Shown piece by piece: positions 1 to 12,000 of a stretch of 64,000 nt of DNA (position 1 is the first letter of the stretch; every line of letters starts with the position of its first letter). The position numbers and the translations under genes were made by a program. The DNA lies in assembly GCF_008831285.2 (NCBI RefSeq), contig NC_045139.1, positions 8,092,204-8,156,203 on the forward strand, written 5' to 3'. Under the pieces are notes generated by a model. The model made no database searches. It was given only the letters and a program-made list of their open reading frames with translations, and had not been told where the DNA came from. Origin of the DNA: Nymphaea colorata (lineage: Eukaryota; Streptophyta; Magnoliopsida; Nymphaeales; Nymphaeaceae).

Positions 1-261
1 TATGATATTTTCATCAAAAGATTTTTGTTCTTTAACCATGCATCTAGCAACATTTCTATATATGTATATATATAGAAAAGCTTGCTAGCAGCCGAACGGC
101 TAAATATTTAAAAGTTGTAGCTAAATGCAACATAAATTGTGGCCTAAAAACACTGCAAACTGTCGCTATCCATAAATTGGTGCTAGTGTTTCCATTGTGT
201 GGTGTTCTTAGTGATGGCTTACTCTCACAGCTGACTAATTTCAATTCTATACATTTAAATT

Positions 262-263
<2 letters not shown>

Positions 264-317
<54 letters not shown>
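264..317. repeat. (AT)n microsatellite
   Basis: A near-perfect alternating AT run of about 53 bases. Open frames across it translate to alternating Tyr-Ile and are not coding. Confidence 0.95.
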
Positions 318-323
<6 letters not shown>

Positions 324-512
324 AAGAGAGAAAGAGATAAGGGAGGTGGGAGGGACAATAACTGATTCACTTAGCCTTTATAATCTCACACTCAACATTC
401 TTCAATACCATCAAAATAGCACCCTTCAATGTTTGAACTCAGGACGCGGTTATAACATGCTATCCGACCCAACCAGTTACACTATCCATCACTTGGTATA
501 GAGACTTGGTAT

Positions 513-535
513 AGAGAGAGAGAGAGAGAGAGAGA
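513..535. repeat. (GA)n microsatellite
   Basis: About eleven GA units, preceded by a short direct repeat of ACTTGGTATAGAG. Confidence 0.9.
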
Positions 536-2486
536 AATTGGTATATGCTTAACCATTTGCATAAAAGACAAAAGCCAGACCCCTTAAATTTATGTTGAAA
601 ATATTTCAAACAAAACTTGAACATCTTATTGTATTCATACGTATCAAGTTAGTATAACCATGTTCTACTAAAACTTGTTAAATTTGAAGGCACAATAGTA
701 CATTAAAAAAAAACAGAAAGACACAGATACTTCACCTTCTAACAATTGTAAGCAAAAGTGAGATACTTTAATACATTAATTATTTTTTGGTAAAATATTT
801 ATTTATTTTTCTTGCATTAATCATCTCGTATTTTTTTCCCTTCTTCCTAATGCAGACAAGCTAACCCTAGTGTCATTTAATACGCACTAGAACTGATTAA
901 AAAATTTAAAAATAAAATAGAACGAAAAGGAGACCCCATAACTTTGTACAAAAGAGTCCTTTCTGATCCAAGCCACTCTAGTGGCATAAATTCCTCCCAT
1001 TTGAAGAAAATTCGTGTCGCTTTCGTCTGGTGCAAGGTGATTACAATAAATTTTAATATAAGCCAAAATATTATTTTTCTAAATTTTTATATAAGATAAA
1101 TAATGTTTTTAATTTACATATAAATTTTTAAAAACTAAGGGATGACCCATGGGGGCCCATATAGCTCCGCCCCTAGATACAACACCGTCTGACTCTGCCC
1201 CTAGATACAACACATGTTTGAAAGAGTTGAGTCAATCATTGACAGGTTTTCCTTTTCATTTTACAGTATTTTTTATTTTAATTTGTCAAAGGTAGTTCTG
1301 TTTTTTTTTTTTGGCAAAAAAAAAAAGTAACCTTGTAGTTTTTTCATTTTGTCCTTATTGACTGTACTCCAATGGACCATTAGATTGAGTTTTGCATTTA
1401 CGTGAAAACATGCACCAGGACCACCCAATGCCTTTTACCACATGCACCAGGGACCATACATGCCCCATCTGTTAGTGCCATGGGTACTAACGGTCTAACA
1501 AACAAAAGATTTCAATCAATCATCATTTAAAAATTAAATGTTGAATATGACATTGATTAATCAGTAACGTATGAAAAACAAATAAAATACAAAAAAATGT
1601 TTTTTTTTTCTAAGAAGCACTTCAAAAAGGAAGAGACCTGGTTAACCCAACCACAAATTGCATAGCATTTTTCTTCTTTCTATATTTACTTAGGAGAAAT
1701 TTCATTCGGTAAAAAACAGCCAAAAGTTATGCTACATCCTTGAACTCAACTCAGGTGTATAGCTGTATAGCACTTTGATTTAATTTAGAGTTGAAATTAT
1801 ACGCATTTCCCTCTCACTACCTGTCTTACTGGTAAAAGACAATCTCCTAAATTAACTTAAACCAATATCTAGTCAAGAAATATTTCTCTGTATATCCAAA
1901 ATTTTACTCGGAAAAGGCTATCGCTCTTTTAAGAAGCTGTGATGCTAAGACTGTAAAACATCTACCATGATTTTTGGTTTTTCAGACAATCAGGACATCG
2001 CCAACTGTATAACATTTCTCCACACGCTCTGAATGATAAGATCAATCCATGCCCATTCACACATGGGAATCTTCAAGAAAAGATTATACAACTTTAGTCC
2101 ATCATTCCACAAAAACAAAGTATGTAGCCTCATTCAATTCCCTTCTCTGTTGCTCAAGACCAGTCCTTCCACCGGCACGGCCCTGAAGCAGTAAAACTGG
2201 TCATGAAAAGAATAAACCGGCCCTTTGTGGCAAATGCACAATTGAGAACACGTGAATGAAAATAATCCTTGCATGGGCAGACCCACAGATTTTGTGCAAA
2301 AGAAAAAAAGGGGACTACAGCCAAATTTGTAAACCAGAGCCAAAAGACTCAAAATGACCAACATGCATATTGCACTTTTACATTTTGAGAATACCATTCG
2401 CTTTTGGGGTCACACAAATGCGTATGAGGTTTCTGAAACAAGGAAAGAGAGGGAAGGCAGCGACTCACCAGTCTGCTTGATAGAAT

Positions 2487-2921
2487 TCACTTTGTGTAGA
2501 GAATGTCATAGTGTCCTGGTCGATAGAGCATCGTCACTAGTGGCTCCATACTCACTTGTGGAACTTCACCTGAGGGAACAAAATCATGATGGTTTACAGT
2601 AAGGTTGCCAGAGTCGCAAGAGCTACGGTCAAGATACACCACACGGATTGGCACACCCAATGTATCCGACAAAGCAATGATGTGGACATGGTCACTCTCC
2701 TCCCCCATGGGCTCCACTGATGTCTTGCAGAACTGATGCCAGAATTCAAGTATACAGAGGCAGTTAGGCAGAGAAGATTAAAGTAGTAGAGTGACCATAA
2801 GGAACCCGATAAAGTTACCCTGCTAGGCCCTCTCTAACATCCCCTGTATATACAATAGGTAAGTATATCTCCTTCATCAAGTGCATTTGTGTGTCTGTGT
2901 GTATATGTGTATATGTGTCTA

Positions 2922-3020
<99 letters not shown>

Positions 3021-6000
3021 AGGGGGGTGGGGAGGGGGGGACTGAACATCTCCCCAATCTCACTTAATGTAATGGCACAGTGATCAATGTAGCATAATTT
3101 ATTTATTAAAATTTTAAAAAAAAATCTTTTCCAAAAGATAAGCATATGATCTTTTAAGCCATCAAACTTCAACTCAGTTGATTTCTTGCACATTAAATAA
3201 ACTAAAGATAAAATTCATATATCTTTCTTCACCATGTAATCACTTAGTTGGATGGTTTTGGATGAGGCATGTAAGGGTAACACCCTCTTTCTCTCTAGAC
3301 GTGCTATATCCCATCCACATGAAACAGAAAAAAGGATCATGATTCACCAAAGTAGACCTGCATATTTGAAAGGTACACCAGAATTCAAGCACTAATTATC
3401 AAAACAGGTCGGTTTCCCAACTCCACAAAGGCTTGTTTTGAGTTGCTTTGAGCAGCACTGGTAGCAGCCGCTAGCAAGCCCCACCCTTAATAGCAAAAGA
3501 ACTCATGCACACACCTAACAAAGCCCTAATCCCCGATTAGGGTAATCCCTCCCAGAGGGATATGCAACTCAAAGACTGGATAGATGCCTGGACACACAAC
3601 GCCCACCTTATTTATAAGGCCAACACTGGGTCTATTTTTAGGACCGACCATTAAGACAGTTACGATCCAAGACCCAGCGACTAACAATCTCCTCCCTTTG
3701 AAAAACACCTTGTCTTCAAGGTGTGAAGAAAATTTGGTGATTGTGAGAGGCCTTCTTGCACTTGAACACCTCCCTGCCATGTCCTGAATCAAAATCTGTA
3801 CGGATCAAAAAGTGATTACTATCCAAGGACCTGATGCCATGATTTTATGTATGCGCCTTGCTTGCACCCCATGACCACCTAATCTCGGGGTCTCCCATAT
3901 GCTATCAGACTTAGATAGCTGTTGGTCAGCCACAGAATGCATGCGTTTCTGAAGAAATAGCAGTTGCAGGACCACCTTTGAATTTACTGCCAGATTGACC
4001 TCATGTAGAAGATGCACCTGATCAATTTCTAATTTTTCTTGGCATAATTGATCAGGAAGTGATTTCAGTCGTGCCCAATAACCATATCCTTCACCTTGGC
4101 TGCTGTTTGATAATTGCAAATCCTGCATGTAAAATTCCATATGGCCCCAACAACAATAATTAGAAAGGGATCTTCTCTTCCATGTAAACGAACACCCTTA
4201 TCCTCACATCTCACATGAAATTGCAAATGTAGAACTCGACAATACCCCTATCTCTTTAGTTGGCACCCATGCCCCGTGAACATATAAAATGTTATCCTTG
4301 TCAATTACCCAACAACATTGTGATCCACTGGTATTATCAACAAAAGAAGAACCAAGCCCCCTCAATCCAACACAAGAAGTTCGTAGATTCTTAGTTGTAT
4401 TTTCCATATCCCACATGATAAAGTCAGCATAAGCAGAGCTCATTGTGTATGCAACTGACCCCAAGTTCTCCAGCAGGTGACCACCATTATAAAAAGAATA
4501 ATTAGTACAAATTTCTTTTGTCTTTTGTACCTTTTAACGGTCCATTTTGTTCAGGAATAGGATAGCTACTATCTCTATCTTTCCCATGACGAGATCCGTA
4601 GATGGATATGCTAAGGAGTCATCCGATCTCTAAAGCACCCTTGAATGGTTGGTATGGTTGTATTTGGGAGGCTGTCTCTATAAGAGTGAACTGCACAAAG
4701 CCCCTTCCCTAGTGCAAGCAAAAAAACTACCTCGTGGATGGCCATATAACAGTAATGTTTGTTCCATGGTAGCTTCCATGCACTGAACTCGTGCTTCCAC
4801 ACCCGATATGAACTCTATGGCAATGCATTCTCAGCGGTGAGTAATAGTCTTACGCGGTATTGATGGCAGGAATCCAAGTATGTTCCTTAGCTGCAACTCC
4901 CTTCCAGGATCAGCCCCAAAAACGTGGTGGTAGTTTACTGAACTCCTCCAATAAATGGCCCAAAGCTGCCTTTTTTGCTTTGGCATCCAACAGCTGGAAA
5001 CAACCTTGGGACTAGATGACATGAGGACAATCTGGCCAAGTGTTGTATCTCTCCTAGTTCTTGCAGCTTCCCAATCTTCAACAAGTTTAAGGGCACTCGT
5101 TGACTCCCAACACATTACATCCATGCAAAAGGTATTCCCTCTTATGGCTTGAGCAATTTCAGCAAAAGAAACATTAACAACTGGTAACCACCACTGGCAT
5201 ACTTCAACCGAGGTAGGCTCTCGTTCATCATTCCATGCTGAAAAACATCGAATTATAGCACCTACCCTTGAAGAAGGTGGCACTGATGCACTTGCTAAGA
5301 TACTCAATGTCTCTGAGTGGCATCCACTGGTGACAATAGTTCGAGTAAAAATTTGACGCCCTAGTGCTATCCCCCCTAGAGAAAAACCACTAATAAGCAG
5401 TGCAAATTTCACAAGACGAAAAGGGTCGTCTTTGTCAAAACGGTGCAAGAAAGGATGCTACTTTGTCAAAAATATCTTGGTTGGAAGTGTCATTGCTTAT
5501 TCATATGACCCTAACTGTTATTGTCCCCATTTCTGCACTGACTAGAAAAGAATCCATCCAAGTTATTGCCATGTTCAGAACGCTACTAGGATGCTTTGGG
5601 TGCATCTGGTGGAATGTCATTCCGACCACCCACAACATCCAGAGGGACTGGTAACTCATCCATGCCTTCACATGAGCAGAAATCCTTGGATGGGCAGTAG
5701 GGACACCTTGTTACCATAGGTGCTGACGTAGTAAATGAGTCCCACAAATGATCTTCAATGCCATCCCTTACCACTGCAGTAGTTTGATCAGTAGTTAAAG
5801 GAGGAATACTGAAATTTCTATCCTAAATTTATAATACAATTCAAGAGTTTCTCTGTCGAAGCCGCCCACAATCCCCTTGTTCTGCAAAAACTCTACACAA
5901 AGTTGTGACGATTGTCGATTGTATCAATTGTTGAGTGAGCCATGTCGGTTCTCCAATTTCAAGTGACGGTTGTACCAAATGTTCTAGAGGCCTCTGCATA

Positions 6001-9000
6001 CTTAGATGCTCATATGTAACATACCTTTTGGCAAGAGAACACCACTTCCATGCTGTTTTGTGCAATCTCCTCTTTTTGCCTCCCAAACACCCATGTTTCG
6101 TTGAAGCCTTGCACGACCTCCTCTTGTAACTCTTCACCATTACTAGGGTAACGGAAGCAATCTGCAGAGAGGACTCTCTTTTCTGCTGCTGGTACTGATT
6201 TGCAGAGATCGGGTTGTTTGTGAGCTGATTCGTAATGCCTATACCTGTTGACAGTGAGGGTTCTGAGGTTTGATGCATCTCTCCCTTATCATCCTTCCAC
6301 TCTTCTCAGCTCTTTTGAGGCTGAGCAATGGGATGGTCTGTAAGAGCCATCTGGTAGCCCATGTTGTATAGCATTTCTTCTAACAATACCCTCATCAGCC
6401 GCTGTTCTGCCAACATCCTCTGCAACTTCTCCTCCATGCTAGTCAATGTCAGATTCATCTTTGCAAAGGTACTCTCTAATATTCTTTTTTTCTGTCGACC
6501 AGTGCTGGCCCTGATACCAGTAGGTAGCAGCCGCTACCAAGCCCCTACCCTTAACAGCAAAATAACTCACACACACACCTAACAAAGCCCTAGTCCCCGA
6601 TTAGGGTAATCCCTCCCAGAGGGTTATGCAACTCAAAGACTGGATAGATGCCTGGACACACAACACCTGCTTATAAAGCCAACACTGGTCTATTTTTAGG
6701 ACCAACCCTTAAGACAGTTATGATCCAAGACCCGGCAACTAACAAGCACTAACATGTTGGACCTTGAGCTTTGCAGCACAAAGTGGCAAAGCATGATAAG
6801 CATCAAGCTCTGCCTCACAGACTAGTGCGAAAGCATGAAGGTTAAGAATGCAATGAAATTTCAAGGGAGCCCAGTTCATTTACTCATGGAAGTTTAAACC
6901 TTAAGACACCTGCTTGACAAGACCCTGGATCCCAACCCATACACACCTAGGCTGGTGGCAATTTTGTCGTGCCAGGGAGTGGATTCACATGTAGGAATCT
7001 AAGTATCTGACTGGACCTGCCATGCATAATAGATAATGACAGATGTCCTCCAAAAACAAAAAAGGTAGGCAAAGGATTGGTTACTGCGAAATAAAATCGT
7101 TCTAGTTTGTAACTCCCTAATTTTAACATAAAAAATATGCATATTAAAGAAATTCATGTGGCAACTGACACAGCATAGAAAACAAGAAGTAAGGTCACTT
7201 CAAATGTACCTGATCCACTGTTCCATTGCTCAAGCCCATAATAAATGGTTCAAAAAACTCAGAGCGCTGACGTATTTCACCCGATGTGACAAATCTAAAG
7301 AACATCACAACTAACCAAGAAATTTTGTCTCATGAGTTACTCTTCAAAATGATGCTAGAACCAAAAAGGTGGTTTCTCTTACCATATTCAGAAACAAGAG
7401 GGTCACGGCTCCTTTTTACAAGCTCATCATGGCTGTAAATAATGTAAGTACCAGAGTTAAACCATTAAATGTACTACACCAGAACAAAACTGATGAACCT
7501 ACACATGACTATATCTAAAGAAGTCCATCCCATGTGGACTGGGGATAGGGATGTGCCATGAAAAAAAAAATCAAGAATAAATGCTGACTGGTTCAAACTT
7601 GGTTTGACATGCTTGGCTTTAAAATGGTGTACCTGGATCAGGACCTATATTTACTCATGTCATTGAGGAGCAACCTTAGACTAGCTATGTAATTCATTCA
7701 CCTCATTCTTATATACTCCTCTAAGAAACAAAATTATTGCAGAAATTACCTTATGGAGGTCTCTCTTCCTCCAATAACATTATCCAGCTGCTCGATGAAA
7801 AGCTGATAAAACAAAAAAAAAAAGCCAAAAGATATTATGCCCTCAAATAAAACCATGCCATGAACCAAGAAAAAACAAATATTAAGGACAATGAATAGCT
7901 ACAGAGGATAAAGGCAGAAGAAAAACGAAATGTTTTGCCATCATATTCAAAAAATGAAAAAGAAATACCTCAAAAAAATCCTCAAAGGTAAACTCTGTGT
8001 ATCCTAACCCCAGCAAAGTCTTCTTGCATTGCTCAATTTTCTTTTTGATACGATCAACTTCCTTTGTGTCTTGTGTTTCCAAAATATGCTCCTAATCCGT
8101 AACCTCAAGATTTCTTGTTAGCTGATACCAGAGAATCAATCCAAGTTTCCAACCACCCTCCCACACAATAGATGGAAAAAAGGGAACTAAATCACAGATA
8201 ATTGATATATGATTGAAAAACTTCAGGGAATCACCATTACCAGATACGAGAACATGAAACACCGATAAAAGCAATTTCCATCTCCTCTTGTACGCCTAAT
8301 TGCAGCATATTGTTCACCAAGCAACTAGACCATGAAAACTTGTTCAAAATGCAGATATAGGATAGACATAAATACGACAAGAGAGAGAGAGAGAGAGAGA
8401 GAGAGCACATCCAATGCCCTGCATTATTCTCACAAGCCTATAGATTCAGGGAGAGGATGATCACTTTTAAAAGAAAAGATACCTGTTGAAGTGTTGATGC
8501 AAAACAAAGATATATGCTAGATTTCAAAAATGACAATGCCATACCTTGATTTTGGCCTGCAGGACAGGGCTGCCAGATGCATATTCTGCGGCTAAAGCTG
8601 AGATAGGTTCCTGCATAAGCAACATCTAATTCCATAAATATTCACTTCTTTATCAGCTAGGCCATCTAGAATGTGTAACAAGCATTAAGAACTTATTAGG
8701 CATCATGAACATCAATGGCACTAAACTTTAGTCAAAAGCAGGCCTAGGCAAGTAAAAACAGAGCCTAATTCACCTTGCAAGCCCTACTAGGTGAGGAACC
8801 TAGCTACAACCTAGGTCTGCCTGGGTGACTTAAAAATGTGCTCGAACTTTTTTAGAACTGTAATTCAGCCTTTTTTTAAATTTTAAGCAAATGAAAGAGA
8901 AAAGGAGCCAGTCGAGGACCATGGTGAGAGACTGAGAGGTACACCCTTTCTCCTTCCCCTCCTTTCTTTTTCTTCTTCTTCATCTTCTTCCACCATCCCA

Positions 9001-12000
9001 GTTCACCATCCTCCTCTCACTTTTTCCTTTTCTCTATATGCATATTTTGCTAAATATATTTGTAAAAATTGCCGAATATTATGCTTATTGATTAATATAA
9101 GTAAATATAGCTTAACATTATACTGAGACTGAGTATATGTGGAATACATGATGACATTCTGCAATATAGTTAATATGGTTGGGAATGGTAGAGAACGCCG
9201 TTTTTAGTATTAGTATTCATATATGCTTTGTTGTTATTGCTGATTTTTCTTGTTCTGCTGAACCCAAAATTATATTCTGACTATGTATATGTCTGTGTGT
9301 GTGTTTTATTGCTGAATTATGAACTAAGATAAATACAAATGTCAATATAACTCACATTGTTAATTTTAATCCATGTAATTTGTTTTTCCTTTTTGCAATT
9401 GTCCGAACACATAAATACTTGGAGTTCTTATGTTAGTTTTAGATAGTTTCATCTTTCAATATTGTGAGCCCCATATATAAAATGACGACAAATATTCTTC
9501 TGGAATCCAATAATGGAATATCAAATGTGCTGCTCTAACTTGCTTTTATTTACTCATCCAGCCTATGCCCCGAATAGGCCTCTCTGAAGGTCCACAGCCC
9601 AGACATGCCCAGCATTTTCAATGACTTCATAACTTAGGCCACGTTTGATGGCCTGGATTTTTTTGAGGGGGAATTTTTTCAAGGGTAAATTCTCCACGGT
9701 AAACTGACAGGACGGTAAATTTTCCTTTTTCTTGTTTCAGGCCATGTTTGATGGCCTCAGGAAAATTCTTTCTAGAAAAAAATTTTTGACCGTTAAAGGG
9801 ATATCATTTCTCACGTAACAAATATGCATATCAGAAATGTTAACCAGTGCCATAACATAGCAAAAAATATTGCAGGAGAGGGGGGAGGGGGAGATAGAGA
9901 GGGAGAGCATCATAGACTGCAAAATGAAAATCTTTGATGAATGGCATCATGGATGAAGGTAGAAGCAGGTCGTCGGAGGAAAAGCGACAGCAAACGATAA
10001 AAGAGCAGCAATTCAGAGTTGCTTCCTTTCACCCCCAAAATCACAAAAAAAGGACATCTGATATCAAAATCATGTCTTCAGAATAGAAACGAAGGCGAAG
10101 TGGACAATGTCGCTGGAGGAGGAACGAAACTAGCCGCCGAGAATAGTAGCAGGGTATTTTGCCGGAACAGCAACACGGCAATCCAAGCCTAGATAGTCCG
10201 ATAGATGCGTCTATCTCCGAAAACAGATGGGTCGATCATCGGAAGCTGAGGAACAAGCTCTGAATCGATATTTGGAACAGTAACTTTTGCGGAGAAAAGG
10301 GGAACGAAGTAGAGATGGGGCGAAAGAGGGGAAGTGGAACGAGCTTATCTGTGAAGAAATACGATCGCCCAGCCGGCTCCATGATGAGAAGAGAATCGAA
10401 GGAGCTCGGTCGAACGGAGGAGGAAGATGCGATAGCGAGGGAGAAAGTGCTTGGTCGATCGGTAGATGAAGAGGCGGTGGCGAGGGAGAGGAGCGTGATG
10501 GAAGAAGAACGCGCACGATGGAAGAAACCCTAATGGGCAAAAAAAAATCGTCGAAAAAAAGTCGGACCCTCATGGGTCCGACTTTTTTTCAAGGTAAATT
10601 TACCCTGGAAATCGATTTTGAGCGCGGTAAAGTTTCCCACGTTTGATGGCGCTGGTTGAAAGCGTACAAAAAAGGAAAAAACCCCCGATGAACAGTATTT
10701 TTCCTAGCCATCAAGCGTGGCAGATAAGTGACCACAGCCTGGCCAGTTAACATAATGAATAATAAAAATGAAATTTGCTAGAAAATATTCACTGAATCAA
10801 TTACGTAAAAGAGAAAAAATAGACAAAATATTTCCAAAAACTAAGATGAAAATTAGGTTGAAGGGTGACAACATAAACGAATCATCGCCCATTGGTGTTC
10901 CCAAATTGTGCTCCCACTAACTCTTTGTGTAGCTACAAATCTATTTAAAACTTTCAGTTGAAGGGCAATAACTAGAAGAAAAATTGGTTAAAACACCCTG
11001 CTTAAAGTTAATAACAGTTTCGTAATTAAATCCTTTAGGAAAAGAGTGGTGGATGCTCTGCATTTCAATTTCAGAGCAGTTAAGAAATAAGTAGATAAAA
11101 TAAATGGGCCCAGTAATGTCACTTCATCTTTATTAGGGTGCCTCAAGTTTCGAGGACATACTCCAGGCTTCATTAGAAGTTTGAAACAAAGGAAAAGTTC
11201 AGAAAGTAAGGAGAAGTTTTTGACTAGATACTAATCTGTAGGAAGAGAAAGAATGTTAGTCTAACCAACTCAATTATTCATCAGACAATAATCCAACATT
11301 CATTTCTTTTTCCTTTAACTCTTTTTCTTCTGAAGGAGGGAAAAAAAGGGAAAACACAAAATTATTTTTCTATTTTATGATGTTTCTATTATAAAAATAC
11401 AAAATTCATTTGATAATTATGCCATGATGTTCTTTGTTTCTAACTGTTCTCTTGTCCAATTTCATGGAGCATTAGTTAAAGCACTGTTGTTTTGTATTGC
11501 AGTTTCCTGTCTCTGTGGAAAAACCACAAATCATCACAAAATACAACTAACATTTTCTTTTACGTCTCATAAAGTCACAACTAAATTCCTTGTGCATTTA
11601 TAGGGATTCAGAGATACTGTGCAAAACTGAGTTCTAGAAAAGGATATTTCAGCAGTTTTTGGTAGAAAACTTTTGTCATGTAGGGATAAGAACTGCAGCT
11701 ATAAAATAGGATAATTGTCTCATGGGCAAGGCAAGAATGGCCTTTCAGGTCCAGAGCTTCTGTGTGAGGTTGCTGGCTTTTTTGTGATACCGGATGGTGC
11801 TTAGCATCCAGTCCCTTGTGTTGCAGCAACTAATTTTTTCTGTCTCAATGGTTTTCTCTCGACGCCCTTTTTTTTTTCTTTTGGATGGTTCAGGTTCAGG
11901 CTACTCCTTCGTTTGCAATAAAAAGATTGGGAGCCTACCTCCCAGTATGTTCTCCTGGAAATTCCTTGTGCATTTTGCTCGTGGAGGTAACATCATAATT

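Larger units (their letters stand above)
1..2486. other. AT-rich spacer and probable 3' flank of the otubain gene
   Basis: No supported coding region. The stretch holds an AT microsatellite near 264-317, a GA microsatellite near 513-535 and many poly-A/poly-T runs. The last few hundred bases probably include the 3' UTR of the minus-strand otubain gene, whose stop codon lies at 2487-2489. At about 1166-1184 there is an inverted copy of a GGGGCGGAGCTA-like motif also seen near 22.05 kb and 52.99 kb, probably the end of a dispersed repeat. Confidence 0.6.
3454..6749 (-). mobile_element. Non-autonomous LTR retrotransposon (3.3 kb) with 5-bp target duplication
   Basis: The element spans 3459-6744, flanked by AGCAC direct repeats at 3454-3458 and 6745-6749. 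Two long terminal repeats of about 225 bp (3459-3686 and 6521-6744) begin TG and end CA and differ at roughly 16 positions plus a few gaps, so the insertion is old. Read on the minus strand, the 5' LTR is followed at 6519-6502 by a primer-binding site beginning TGGTATCAGGGCC, complementary to initiator Met-tRNA with one apparent change. A purine-rich tract AAAGGGAGGAGAT abuts the 3' LTR at 3699-3687. No gag, protease, integrase or reverse transcriptase is recognisable in the interior. A frame just before the polypurine tract reads HLEDKVFFKG, resembling the C-terminus of plant Ty3/gypsy polyproteins. It sits in intron 7 of the otubain gene in the same orientation. Confidence 0.92.

Noticed and set aside
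420-500. Possible tRNA-like sequence (TTTGAACTCAGGACGCGG)
   Set aside because: No cloverleaf could be drawn and flanking arms do not pair; it resembles a degenerate repeat.
2815-3193. Overlapping open frames on both strands across the GT tract
   Set aside because: They are translations of a GT/TA microsatellite (Thr-His or Cys-Val repeats) inside an intron of the otubain gene.
10211-10573. 120-codon Ser/Pro/Arg-rich minus-strand frame
   Set aside because: It lies inside the putative DNA element, overlaps plus-strand frames, and has no recognisable domain or splice support.
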